Part shown: in pieces, positions 10,128 through 19,615 of the stretch | Numbering within the stretch: the stretch's first letter is position 1 | Layout: each line of letters opens with the position of its first letter | Origin: Heterohyrax brucei | Taxonomy: Eukaryota; Chordata; Mammalia; Hyracoidea; Procaviidae | Reading direction: 5' to 3' | Assembly: GCA_028571685.1 (NCBI GenBank) | Contig: CM053146.1 | Span: 21,921,431-21,985,430, forward strand | Length of the DNA stretch: 64,000 nucleotides | The notes under the pieces: generated by a model | Told to the model about the DNA's origin: nothing | The model's database searches: none | What the model saw: only the letters and a program-made list of their open reading frames with translations | Translations under genes and position numbers: made by a program

Positions 10128-13100
10128 TCACTGACTACTTTTGCTCAACATGTCTTTCAGTTGAAACCAGGTTATGAGATCTTTCCTGGAATCATCATTG
10201 TTCTTTATCATTGCATAATGCTCCAGTGAGTATGTATACCATAGTTTACCTATCCGTTCTTCTGTTGTTAGGCATCTGAGTTGATTCTGTCTTTTTGCTG
10301 TCGTTGACTGTGCTGTGACAAACATTTGTGTACATGTATCCGTTGGTGTGAATGCCTTTGATTCTGTAGGATGTATTCCAAGCAGTGGAATTACTGGGTC
10401 AAATGGTATATCGATATCCATTTTTTTAAGGAACCGCCAGATTGCCTTCCAAAGAGGCTGGACCATTTTGCAACCCCACCAACAGTGTAGGAGAGTTCCA
10501 CTTTCTCTACAGCCTCTCCAGCATTTGTTGTTTTGCTTGTTTTGGATCATGGCCAACCTTGTTGGGGTGAGATGGTATCTCATTGTAGTTTTGATTTGAA
10601 TTTCTTTAATAACTAAAGATTGTGAACTTGTCTGCATATGTTTTTTGCCTGCCTGGATCTCCTCTTTAGAGAAATATCTGTCCATCTCCTTTACCCACTG
10701 CTTAATTGGATGATTTATGTTCTTCTTATTGGTATTTTGTAGTACTTTATAGATTATGATGATCAGGCATCAGTCTGACATAGAGTTGCCAAGTATTTTT
10801 TCCCATTCTGTAGGTGGCCTTTTAATTCTATTACTAAAGTCTTTGGATGAGCAGAAGTGTTTGATTCTTAGTAGTTCCCATTGTCTATATTCTATTGATT
10901 GTGGTTTGTTTGACAGATTTTGAAGTCTGTCTTCGTTGTGCATTAAACCTTCCATTGTTGTTCCTACTTTTTCTTGTCTGAGCTTTATCGTTTTGGATTT
11001 GATATTTAGGTCTTTTATCCAGTTTGAGTTGGTTTTTGTATAAAGTGTAAGATATGGTTCTTGTTTCAGTTTATTGCAGATGGATATCCAATTTTGCCAG
11101 CACCATTTGTTGAAGAGATTGTTTTTACTCCAGTTTAATGTCTTAGGGCCTTTGTTGAATATCAACTGTTTATGGGCAGATGGTGTCATCTCTGGGGTCT
11201 CAATTCTGTTCCATTGATCGATCTGTCTGTTCTTGTACCAGTACCAGGCTGTTTTGACTACTGTGGCAGTGTAATAGGTTCTGAAGTCAGGTAAACAGAG
11301 ACCCTCCAGTGTGTTCTTCTTCTTTAGTATTACTTGACTTATCCAGGGCTTTTTCCCTTTCCAAACAAAATTGGTGATTTGTTTCTCCATCTCATTAAAA
11401 ATGATGCTGGAACTTGTATTGGGATTGCATTATACAAGTAGATTGCTTTGGGTAAAATAGACATTTTTACAATGTTAAGTCTTCCTGTTCGTGAGCAGGG
11501 TAGGTTTCTCCATATATGTAAATCTCTCTTAGTTTTTTGTAGTAAGGGCTCGTAGTTCTCTCTCTAAAAGGTCTGTTATTTCTCTGGCTAGATTAATTCC
11601 TAGGTACTTTATGTTCTTAGGGGCTATAGTAAATAGTACTGATTTCATGATTTCTTCATTAACAGTCACATTGTTGGTATAAACGAGTATGTTTTCTGTG
11701 TATCCTGAGACTTTGCCGAACTCTTCTATCAGTGTGAGTAGCTTACTTATGGATTCCTTGGGATTCTCTGCATATGTAATCATATCATCAGCAAATAGAG
11801 AGATTTTGACTTCTTCTTGCCCATGCAGATGCCCTTTATTTCTTGGTCTTGTCTAATTGCTCTGGCTAGAACTTCTAGTACAGTGTTGAATAGGAGAGGT
11901 GAGAGTGGGCATACTTGTCTGATTTCTGTTCTCAAGGGAAACTCCTTCAGTCTCTCTCCACTCAGGATTACGTAGGCAGTTGCCTTGTATAAATGGCCCT
12001 TATTGCGTTGAGGAATTTTCCATCTATGCTTATTCTGCTAAGAGTTTTTAGCATGAATGGGTGTTGGATTTTATCAAATGCCTTTTCTGCATCAATGGAC
12101 AAAATCAGGTGATTCTTGTCTTTAGTAATATTTGTGTGGTTAATCACATTAGTTGCTTTTCTGATGTTGAAGCAGCCTTGCATCCCTGGTATGAATCCAG
12201 CTTGGTCATGATGGATTATTTTTTGATACGTTGTTGTAGTCTATTGGGAAGAATTTTGTTGAAGATTTTTCCATCTAGATTCATGAGTGATATTGATCTG
12301 TAGTTCTCCTTTTGTGTTGGGTCTTTCCCTGACTTTAGTATCAGGGTTATGCTGGCTTCATAGAATGAGTTTGGGAGTTCTCCGTCCCTTTGTATATACT
12401 GTGAAATAGTCTCAGTAGTATTGGAGATAACTCTTCTCTAAAAGCTTGGTAAAATTCTGGGGTGAAGCCATCTGGGCCAGGGCTTTTTATGGTTGGCCGT
12501 TTTTTGATGACTTTTTCAATCGCTTCCTTCGTGATGGGTTTATTAAGTTGTTCTTCTCCACCTTATGATAATTTTGGTAGGTGATATGAATCAAGGAATT
12601 TGTCCCTTTCCTCTAGGTTTTCACATTTGTTAAGAGTATAATCTTTCATAGTATTCTGTTATGATATTTTTGATTTCTGTTCGGTCTGTGGTGACAACTC
12701 CCCTCTCATTTCTAATTTCAGTTATTTGTTTCCTTTTCTGTTTTTGTTTAGTAAGCTTGCCAGAAGCCATAAGCTTAGACAATGGTATATCAATTTTGTT
12801 GATCTTTTCAAAAAACTAGCTTTTGCTCTTTTCAGTTTTTTCAATTGTTTTTCTATTTTCTTATTCGTTTAGTTCTGCTCTAATCTTTAGGATCTGTTTT
12901 CTTCTAGTACCTGAGGGGTTCCTCTGTTGTTCTCTTTCTACTTGTTCAAGCTGTAGAGTTAGTTCCTTGATTTGGTTTCTTTCTTCCTTCCAGATGTGTG
13001 CATTTATGGAGATAAAGAGACCTCTGAGCACTGCTTTGGCTGTATCCCATAGGTTCTGGTAGGAAGTGTTTTCATTCTCGAGGAATCCATTAATTTCTTT

Positions 13101-13780
13101 ATTTCATCCTTGATTTCTTCTATAACCTGTGGTTTTTTGAGCAAGATGTTGTTTGTTCAGTTTCCAAGAGTTCCACTTTCTACCTATGTTTTTTCTGCTG
13201 TTGATTTTGACTTTGATGGCTTTATGATCTGAGAAGATGCTTTGCATTAATTTAGTGGTATGAATTTTGTTCAGAATTACATTGTGTTCTGATACATGGT
13301 GAATTCTGGAGAATGTTCTGTGTGTTCTGGAGAAGAAAGTGTAGTTGTCTGCTGATGGGTAGAAAGTTCTGTATATATCAATGAGTTTTAGTTGTTTAAT
13401 TGTGGAAATCAGGTCTTCTGTATCTTTATTGAGCTCTTTTCTAGATGATCTGTCAAGTATTAAGACTGGAGTGTTGAAGTCTCCTACTATTATTGTGGAG
13501 TGACATAACTCTTTTTTGAGTGTAGTCATTGTTTTCTTTGAGTATTTAGGTGCTCTGATATTAGGTGCATAAATATTTAATATAGTTAAGTCTTGCTTGT
13601 GTACGGAGCCTTTCACCATGTTAATAAATAGTGTCCATCTTTGTCCACGAAAGCATATTTTACATTAAAATTGATTTTGTCTGAGTTTAGAAATGCCATA
13701 CCTGCTCTTCTTTGTTCATTGGTAGTTTGTTATATATTGTTCATCCTTTAATTTTCAGTTTGTTGACTAAGAATTAGGTC
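10128..13780 (-). pseudogene. L1 ORF2 (endonuclease to C-terminus), broken
   Basis: Minus-strand remains of L1 ORF2p. The endonuclease region (13104-13619) shows LTILNIYAPN, IIVGDFNTPV (the GDFN block of the APE-type endonuclease fold) and FSDHKAIKVKI (the SDH motif). RT remains lie at 11529-12183 ([14 protein letters not shown], then a frame-shifted catalytic region) and the C-terminus at 10128-11390, with [20 protein letters not shown] near 10500. There are many frameshifts and stops. The extreme N-terminus of the endonuclease is lost at the internal deletion near 13782. Confidence 0.88.
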
Positions 13781-13783
13781 CCG

Positions 13784-14251
13784 CTAAAATCTCCATATCC
13801 AACATGGTGTTCTGCACATAGGTGCCACCGGTTCCATACAAACCACACTGTGGCAGAGCTAAAAAGAGAGGCCCAAAGTGTCTAGATGTACATGATCCTA
13901 AGTCTCACTCTCAAAATACGGCAATTTTGCCTGCCTATCCCACCAGCAGTGCATGTGAGACTAGCTGCTAGGCAATACCCAGCTCCGCCTGCCAGCCAAG
14001 ACAGAGAAAAAGAAGTCAAAATTGTGCATTACCTTTAGTCCGTGAGAGCCAGGGCTAGCCAGGAGCGGGAGTCAGTGAAAGAAAGGAGGTTTTTCCTTTA
14101 GTAGTAGGAAGTCCAAATTAACAGCCCTGTGCCGTGTCCTGGGGCTCATTAGGTGACCAGAATGCTCCATTTGATTATCAGTTCAGGTCTTGGTTTCCAG
14201 AGGGATACAGGGAGATGTGTGCTTAGTCCAACATCTTGACTCTGCCTCTTC
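13784..14251 (-). promoter_or_regulatory. L1 5' UTR remnant of L1-B
   Basis: The complement aligns over about 470 bp with the 5' UTR of L1-F, for example ATCCCTCTGGAAACCAAGAC at 14184-14203 (complement) and CAGTTAATTTGG-like blocks. In L1 this region holds the internal promoter. The insertion starts at the L1 5' end, so this is the true 5' terminus. Confidence 0.8.
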
Positions 14252-14266
14252 CCTAATAATTCTTAT
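14252..14266. repeat. TSD, right copy (L1-B)
   Basis: CCTAATAATTCTTAT, which differs at two positions from 9090-9104. Confidence 0.8.
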
Positions 14267-14402
14267 GAGTTTAGGAGAAAAGAGGCAGGTTCACAAGGAA
14301 GTCTGGAATAGAGCTTAGAGAGTTCACACAGCAGAGTACTGGCGAGATGAGAATTGCTAAACAGTGCTGTGGAAATTAGCAGGTGAGCCCACGTGATCTT
14401 TT
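14267..14402 (+). repeat. Old L1 5' region, part 2
   Basis: Continuation of the segment 8862-9089 after removal of L1-B. It contains ACAGTGCTGTGGAAATTAGC and ends near CACGTGATC. Confidence 0.4.
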
Positions 14403-14404
14403 TA

Positions 14405-15855
14405 AATGCCCCCTAATTTATTTTACTTTTGTTGTTGTTGAAAATACACAGCGTGACATATACCAATTTAGCAATTCAAGTTTTGTCACCATTTTTACTC
14501 TCATTTTCTAAGTTGGCCTTCTCTAACAAACTCACTGCCCCCTAAGGTTCTTGTCTAATCTTTCATGTTGCTGTTATCAATCTAATCCTATGTAAATAGA
14601 TAATAAAATGACAAAATGCTTACAGCAGATGTTCTTTACCAGTTAACTGAAACTATTGTTTAGTTTAAAGGAGAATTCAGGGGTTATTTTTGGTTTAAGA
14701 TATAAAGCTTATCTTAGGGCACTAGTTTCAAGGTATGATCCAGCCTCCATGGCTCTAGAAATTCTGGATTCCGTGAGAATTTGAAATTCTGTATATTCTC
14801 CCTTTTGATCACGATACCTGTGTAGCATCTTGGATCAAAATCTTCAATAGTGGTGGCGTGGCACCATCTGGTTCTTCTTGTCTCATGGCAGAGGTAACAG
14901 TTGTTAATGGAGGCATAATTTCCTCCTGCTCCTGACTCTTCTTCCTCTGTTGATGTAGGCAAATACAAATCAATTGTTGTAGTTTGAATGTCTACTTGAA
15001 AGCTTTTAAAACCCCAGGCACTACACAGCAAGCTAGAGGTAGAACAGAAGCACTGAACATGTTATTAGGCCAGTTAACTGGGTGTCCCACAGAGCCAAAC
15101 CGGGGAGCTGTATCCCATTAGGTGTTTGGTTGTACGTAAGCAGCCTCAGCAGCAACTTATTTTTTCATTTTTATCTATTACACACAACTTTTGCCAGTTC
15201 AACTTTTTGTAGGCATCAGCTTATTGACGGCAGTTACGTTAATTGGCTGAGCAACCCTACCCTTAATCAATGCAATGTTTCCATCACTGTAAACTGAAAT
15301 TCAGTGCTCTGTCACTGTAAACTGAAATTTAGCCCTCCCTCCTACTGCTAGTAACCACTTTAAAATTTGGTCTGTGTGGATTTGCCTGTTCTTTTCTTTA
15401 ATATAAATAAGATCATGCAATATTTGTCCTTTTGTAATTGACCTAGTTCACTCAGCCATAATGTATTCAAACTCCATCCTCATTGTAGCATGTATCAAGT
15501 GTTCATTTCTCTTACTGCCTGAATATTCCATTCTATGTGTGTACCACATGTTGCTTATCCATTCATCCATTGATGGGCTTTTAGGTTGTTTCCACCTTTG
15601 GGCTATTGTAAATAGCCTACATTGAATATTGGTATATAAGTCTTTGTTTGAGTGTCTGCTTTCAAGTCTTTTGGGTATATTCCTAACAGTGGAATTGCTG
15701 GGTCATGTGATAATTCTCTTTTTAGATGTTTGAGGAATTGCTACACTATTTTCCATAATAACTATACCATTTTGCATTCCTGTCAGCTGTGAATAAGTGT
15801 TCCAGTTTCCCTATATCTTCACCAACATTTGTTATTTTCTCTTTTTTTTTTTTTT
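14405..15855 (-). repeat. Old L1 3' end
   Basis: Minus-strand L1: a GTTGTTG-rich tail start, the 3' UTR (CTAAGGTTCTTGTCTAATC, then CTATTGTTTAGTTTAAAGG) and the ORF2 C-terminal region (15400-15840), recognisable from CTGGGTCATGTGATAATTC and CATTTTGCATTCCTGTCAGC. It is strongly diverged. 15856-16034 shows nothing I recognise. Confidence 0.75.
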
Positions 15856-16034
15856 TTAAAATCTTGCTAGGCTAGGTTGCTATGTGCCATCGGTCTGAAG
15901 TTCCTGAGTTCTAGATGAAGGGGATTTTCCTTGAGGGTGGAATTTGGACTAGGAATTGATTTGGGATGATATGTTGGAGTGAAAGTGTTTTACATGTGGC
16001 CAGAACACAAATCTTGGAGGACCAAAGGATAGAA

Positions 16035-16645
16035 TGTCATAGATTGAATTTTGTTTCCCGCAAAATTATGTGTCAACTTGGCTAGGCCATGATGCCCGGT
16101 GTTGTATGGTTGGCTTCCATTTTGTGATCTCTTGTAATTTCCTCGTGTCTTGTAAATCCTAGTATCTGCCTGTGCTTAATGAGGCAAGATTAGATTATGT
16201 TACAAAAGATTAGGTTAGGATGCAACACACTCATGTCACAGCCCTGAAGGTGAGCTTCCTTTAGGTGTGGCATGTATCACTTTTTATCTTACAAGAAATA
16301 AAAGGAGAGAGAAGCAAACAGAGAAGGAGGGACCTCAAGTGACCCAGAAAGAAGAGCTGAGAGCAGAGCCTGTCTTTTGGACCTGGAGTCCCTGCTCTGA
16401 GAACCTCCTAGACCTAGGAGAAGACTGATACCAAGGCACATGGAGATCTCCAAAAGATTCCAGGCTTGCAGATACTGAAGGGAGACAAGGCTTTTCCCCC
16501 AGAGCCAACAGAGACAGAAAGCCTTCCCATGGAGATGGTGCCCTTGATTCAGACTGAATTTAGCCTGAACTATGGTAGAATAAATGGTTTCTTAATGCCA
16601 TCCACTTGTAGTATTTCTGTTATAGCAGCTTTAGATATCTAAGAC
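16035..16645 (+). repeat. MaLR/MLT1-like LTR
   Basis: Begins TGTCATAGATTGAATTTTGT and ends GCAGCTTTAGATATCTAAGAC, resembling the MLT1/MST pattern TGTYATGGATTGAATTGTG...ACTAAGACA. A polyadenylation-like AATAAA lies at about 16581 (AGAATAAATGG), near the 3' end, as expected in an LTR. Two related copies lie in the opposite orientation at 50614-51149 and 60911-61396. No internal retroviral sequence adjoins it. Confidence 0.65.
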
Positions 16646-16654
16646 TGAGTCATT

Positions 16655-16795
16655 TTGTAGAAGTATATAAACTTGTAGAAATGTGAACTGTAGCGACAGA
16701 AAGCAGATGAGTATTAGCTTCGGCATGGGATAGGGAAGATGGAGAGGAAGGGAGGGAGGGATTACAAATGGGCAGGAGAAAACTTGGGGTTGATT
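16655..16795 (+). repeat. Old L1 3' UTR, part 1
   Basis: GTATATAAACTTGTAGAAATG, GCGACAGAAAGCAGATGAG and GGGAGGGATTACAAA resemble a plus-strand old L1 3' UTR. It continues at 17817-17990 (GGGTGATGGATATGTTCAT...CCTTAATAAAGCTG), so the RTE fragment between was inserted into it. Confidence 0.6.
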
Positions 16796-17816
16796 GTAGT
16801 TACTTCCTGTCGAGTCTGCTCTGACTCATAGCAACCCTCTGAATAATACAATGAAATGTTATCCTGTCTTGCACAATCCTCACAATAGTAGGTGTGTTTT
16901 GAGCCCATCATTGCAGCCACTATGTCAGTAGGTCTCATTGAGGGTCTCCCTCTTTTTCAGTGACCCTCTGCTTTACCAAACATGATATCCTTCTCCAAAA
17001 ATTGGTCGTTCTGCTAACATGTGCAAAGTGTGTGAGATGAAGTCTCACCATTCTAGTTTCTAAGGACCATTCTGGTCATACTTCTCCCAAGACAGATTTG
17101 TTCATTCCTTTGGCAGTCTGTGATATATTCAGTGTTCTTCACCAACACCATAATTCAAATGCATGAGTTCTTCAGTCTCCAGCCTCCCCGTATTGTCCAG
17201 CTTTGTATGCATTTCAGGTGATTGAAAATACTGTGGCTTTGATCAGTTACACATTAGTCACCAAAATGACATCTTTGATTTTTAAAATTTTGAGGAGGCG
17301 TTTTGCAGGATATTTGCCCAGTGTCATACTTGCTTGATTTCTTGACTGCTGCTTCCATGGATGTTGATAGTGGGTCTAAATAAAGTGAAATCCTTGGTAT
17401 ATTCGGTGTTTTTTTTTTCCATTTATTACGATGTGGTGTATTAGTCCAACTGTGAGGAATTTTGTTTTATGTTGAGGTGTAATCTGTACTAAAGGCTGTG
17501 GTCTTTCATCTTTGTCAGTAAGTGCTTCAGACGCTCTTCCAGCAGGCAAGGTTGTGTCATCTGCATATTGCAGGTTGTTACTGAGTCTTCCTCAAATCCT
17601 GTTGCCCTCTTCTTCTTCATAGAGTCCAGCTTCTTGGACTGTTTGCTCAGCATATAGATTGAATCAGTGTGGTGAAAAGATACAGCCCTGATGCTCTGCT
17701 TCTTGATTCACATAGTATCCTCTTGTTCTGTTTGAATGACAGCCTCTTGATCTATATATAGGCTCTGTATGAATGCAAGTTAGTATTCCAAATTTTCAGT
17801 GTAATCCATAATTTGT
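16796..17816 (-). mobile_element. RTE-clade LINE fragment, 5'-truncated
   Basis: About 1 kb of the 3' part of the same RTE family as 19616-22797, on the minus strand. The 3' tail complement GTCGAGTCTGCTCTGACTC lies at the left and the RT C-terminal coding remnant at the right (complement of GTTGTTACTGAGTCTTCCTC, the INNL-type block). It lies inside an old L1 3' UTR. No open frame remains. Confidence 0.8.
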
Positions 17817-17990
17817 GGGTGATGGATATGTTCATATTCTTGATATAGTGATGGTTTCATAAGTGTAGTATATGTCAGGTTCCGTATATGTGCAATTTAT
17901 TATATGTTGTATACACCTTAATAAAGCTGTACATAAAATAAGTAGTCTACTCATTTCAGTGTAACACTTTTTCGTAAGGAAGATGTTTCC
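17817..17990 (+). repeat. Old L1 3' UTR, part 2
   Basis: GGGTGATGGATATGTTCATA through CACCTTAATAAAGCTGTAC continues the L1 of 16655-16795. Confidence 0.6.
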
Positions 17991-18139
17991 TCTGTCTTGC
18001 TGTCTCCACAGGCATTTTTGTATGTATCTCCACTGGAGCATTTATCCCAGCGTAAGGTGTTTATGACTGATCTGCCTTTTCTCTACCACCAGCAAAGATA
18101 CCTGGCCTTTACTTGGAGCTTTTCTCAGTGTGGCAGAAT

Positions 18140-18262
18140 GGGAACCTGGAGGGCTGGATTCTTGGCCTAGCTCTGTAGCTAAACAGTAGGAGACCTTGGA
18201 CTGGCTAGTTGCCTTCTTAAGATTTCAGCTTTCTTAACTGCCAGTTGAAGGGTTAAAGATTC
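18140..18262 (+). repeat. MIR-like SINE fossil
   Basis: CTGGAGGGCTGGATTCTTGG through CTTGGACTGGCTAGTTGCC and TTTCAGCTTTCTTAACTGCC resembles the MIR core. 17991-18139 is unassigned. Confidence 0.55.
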
Positions 18263-18284
18263 TTTTTTCATTCATGAGTGTTTT

Positions 18285-18405
18285 TCAACCCCTGCCACAT
18301 GCCTGTCATTATTTTAGGCATCAGCAACAGAGTGAAGAAAAGATGCTATTGTCCCTGCCCTCAAAAACCTATTATTAAGTATTTATTAAGAATCTATTAT
18401 ATACT
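18285..18405. repeat. Ancient mammalian repeat (L2/MIR3-like)
   Basis: GTCATTATTTTAGGCATCAG...ATTGTCCCTGCCCTCAAAAACC resembles a common ancient-repeat pattern. The family is not certain. Confidence 0.35.
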
Positions 18406-18487
18406 AGGCAGTGTTTTTTAAATTTTGGCATGTCTTCAGGCTGTAGTATCTTGATCTCAAGTTTATGAACTAGTAGGCAAGAAAGGG

Positions 18488-18680
18488 AGTTCTTGGATAG
18501 AGCAGTGCTGCAGACTACTTTGTTAGTAGTTCAGGTCAATCCAGGGGTACCTCAGAAGAAAGATCTGATCATCTGTTTTTGAAGGATCCACTACTGAAAA
18601 CCCTGTGGAGCACAGTTACACTGTTACACATGGGCTCGCCAAGAGTTGTAATCAGTTAGACAGCAACTGGTTTAGGGACT
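18488..18680 (+). repeat. AfroSINE, long subtype, diverged
   Basis: Contains AGAAGAAAGATCTGATCATC, ACCCTGTGGAGCACAGTTAC and a decayed tail AGAGTTGTAATCAGTTAGAC. Same subtype as 1113-1322. Confidence 0.75.
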
Positions 18681-18815
18681 GGACAAAAATAACGAAACAA
18701 AACCATAATGGAAAAAAAAATGTTAGAAGAAATAAATGAAGAGATGAGGAGAGATGACCGTTAGGCAGGATTGTGCGTGGAAGCCTCTTTGTGGAGGTGA
18801 GGGCTGAGCTAAGGT

Positions 18816-18843
18816 GGAAAGGAAGGAAGGAAGGAAGGGAAAG
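18816..18843. repeat. (GGAA)n short tandem repeat
   Basis: About six units of GGAA/GGAAA in GGAAAGGAAGGAAGGAAGG. Confidence 0.9.
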
Positions 18844-18965
18844 GTGCCCTCGTCTGTCTGCGCAGTATCTGTTCGTGTGACTTGCTTTCTTCTGCTGTGG
18901 GTGGCTCTCTATAGTACTAGCTTCCTGACAGCTGTCTCCATTTCATCTCCTTTCTTCAGGTTATT

Positions 18966-19156
18966 GACAGTGGCTCAGTGCTTGACTGCTAACCAAAAGG
19001 TCAGCAGTTTCAACCCACCAGTCAGCTTTGCAGGAGAAAATAGACATCTGCTCACATAGATATTACAGCCTTGGAAACCCTATGGGGCAGTTCTACTCTG
19101 TCCTGCAGGAACACTGTGAGTTTTAATCAGTTTGATGGCATACAACAAAACAACCA
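18966..19156 (+). repeat. AfroSINE
   Basis: Plus copy: GGCTCAGTGCTTGACTGC, AACCAAAAGGTCAGCAG (B-box region), TGGGGCAGTTCTACTCTG, and a degraded tail TGTGAGTTTTAATCAGTTTG ending in an ACAACA-rich run. Confidence 0.85.
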
Positions 19157-19549
19157 CCCTTCTAATGATTTAATTACTTTTTCTTTGACCCAAAGATGCA
19201 CAGGCAGGTGAGAAACAAAACTGGATAGAATGATGCCTAAGCCAGAAGTTGCATGTTGGTGTTTGACAGACAGATTCTACCTCCAGACAAGTGTCCTTTG
19301 ACCTACAGTATTTTAAAAGTCAGGCAGTTTCACATAAAACCCCAGAATCTTAGCATTTCCTTTTAAATGTTTCGGTGTAGCTGTGCTGGGCCCCCCCAGT
19401 CAGTTAGAAATGAATGGCAGTAGCCTCCTTTTAATGGAGTGGTGCCCTCGGGATCTCAGAGTGCCCTCGTGTTTTACTGCTTCACTCGTTGGCCTTCTGT
19501 AAGCATGTGACCTTATATGACTAAGAATCATTTCTGGAGGGACCAGCCT

Positions 19550-19615
19550 GCAGTGAGAGACCCATCCACTTGCTCTAGACTAGGTGATTCAGATACCACC
19601 AGGGTTGAGAACCAC
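19550..19615 (-). repeat. MER5-like hAT fossil end
   Basis: CTAGGTGATTCAGATACC followed by AGGGTTGAGAACCACT is the typical terminal inverted repeat of hAT-Charlie MER5-type elements. The rest of 19157-19549 shows nothing I can name. Confidence 0.55.

Larger units (their letters stand above)
9105..14251 (-). mobile_element. L1-B: both ends present, ORF1 missing
   Basis: Minus-strand L1. The 3' UTR is 9105 to about 10127, ORF2 is about 10128-13780, and a stretch of 5' UTR occupies 13784-14251, ending in the L1 5' start (complement of GAGGCAGAGTCAAGATG). Comparison with the plus-strand L1-F (54432 onward) shows that the 5' UTR aligns up to the equivalent of about 54920. The sequence then jumps directly to ORF2 codons equivalent to about 56769. 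All of ORF1, part of the 5' UTR and the start of ORF2 are absent. A 15-bp TSD (13/15) brackets the whole, so the deletion was either in the inserted RNA or arose afterwards. Confidence 0.9.

Noticed and set aside
18014-18053. Short segment with a good acceptor (CTTGCTGTCTCCACAG) and donor-like GTAAGG
   Set aside because: It lies in a region that looks like ancient repeats, and neither frame nor phase links it to the other candidate exons.
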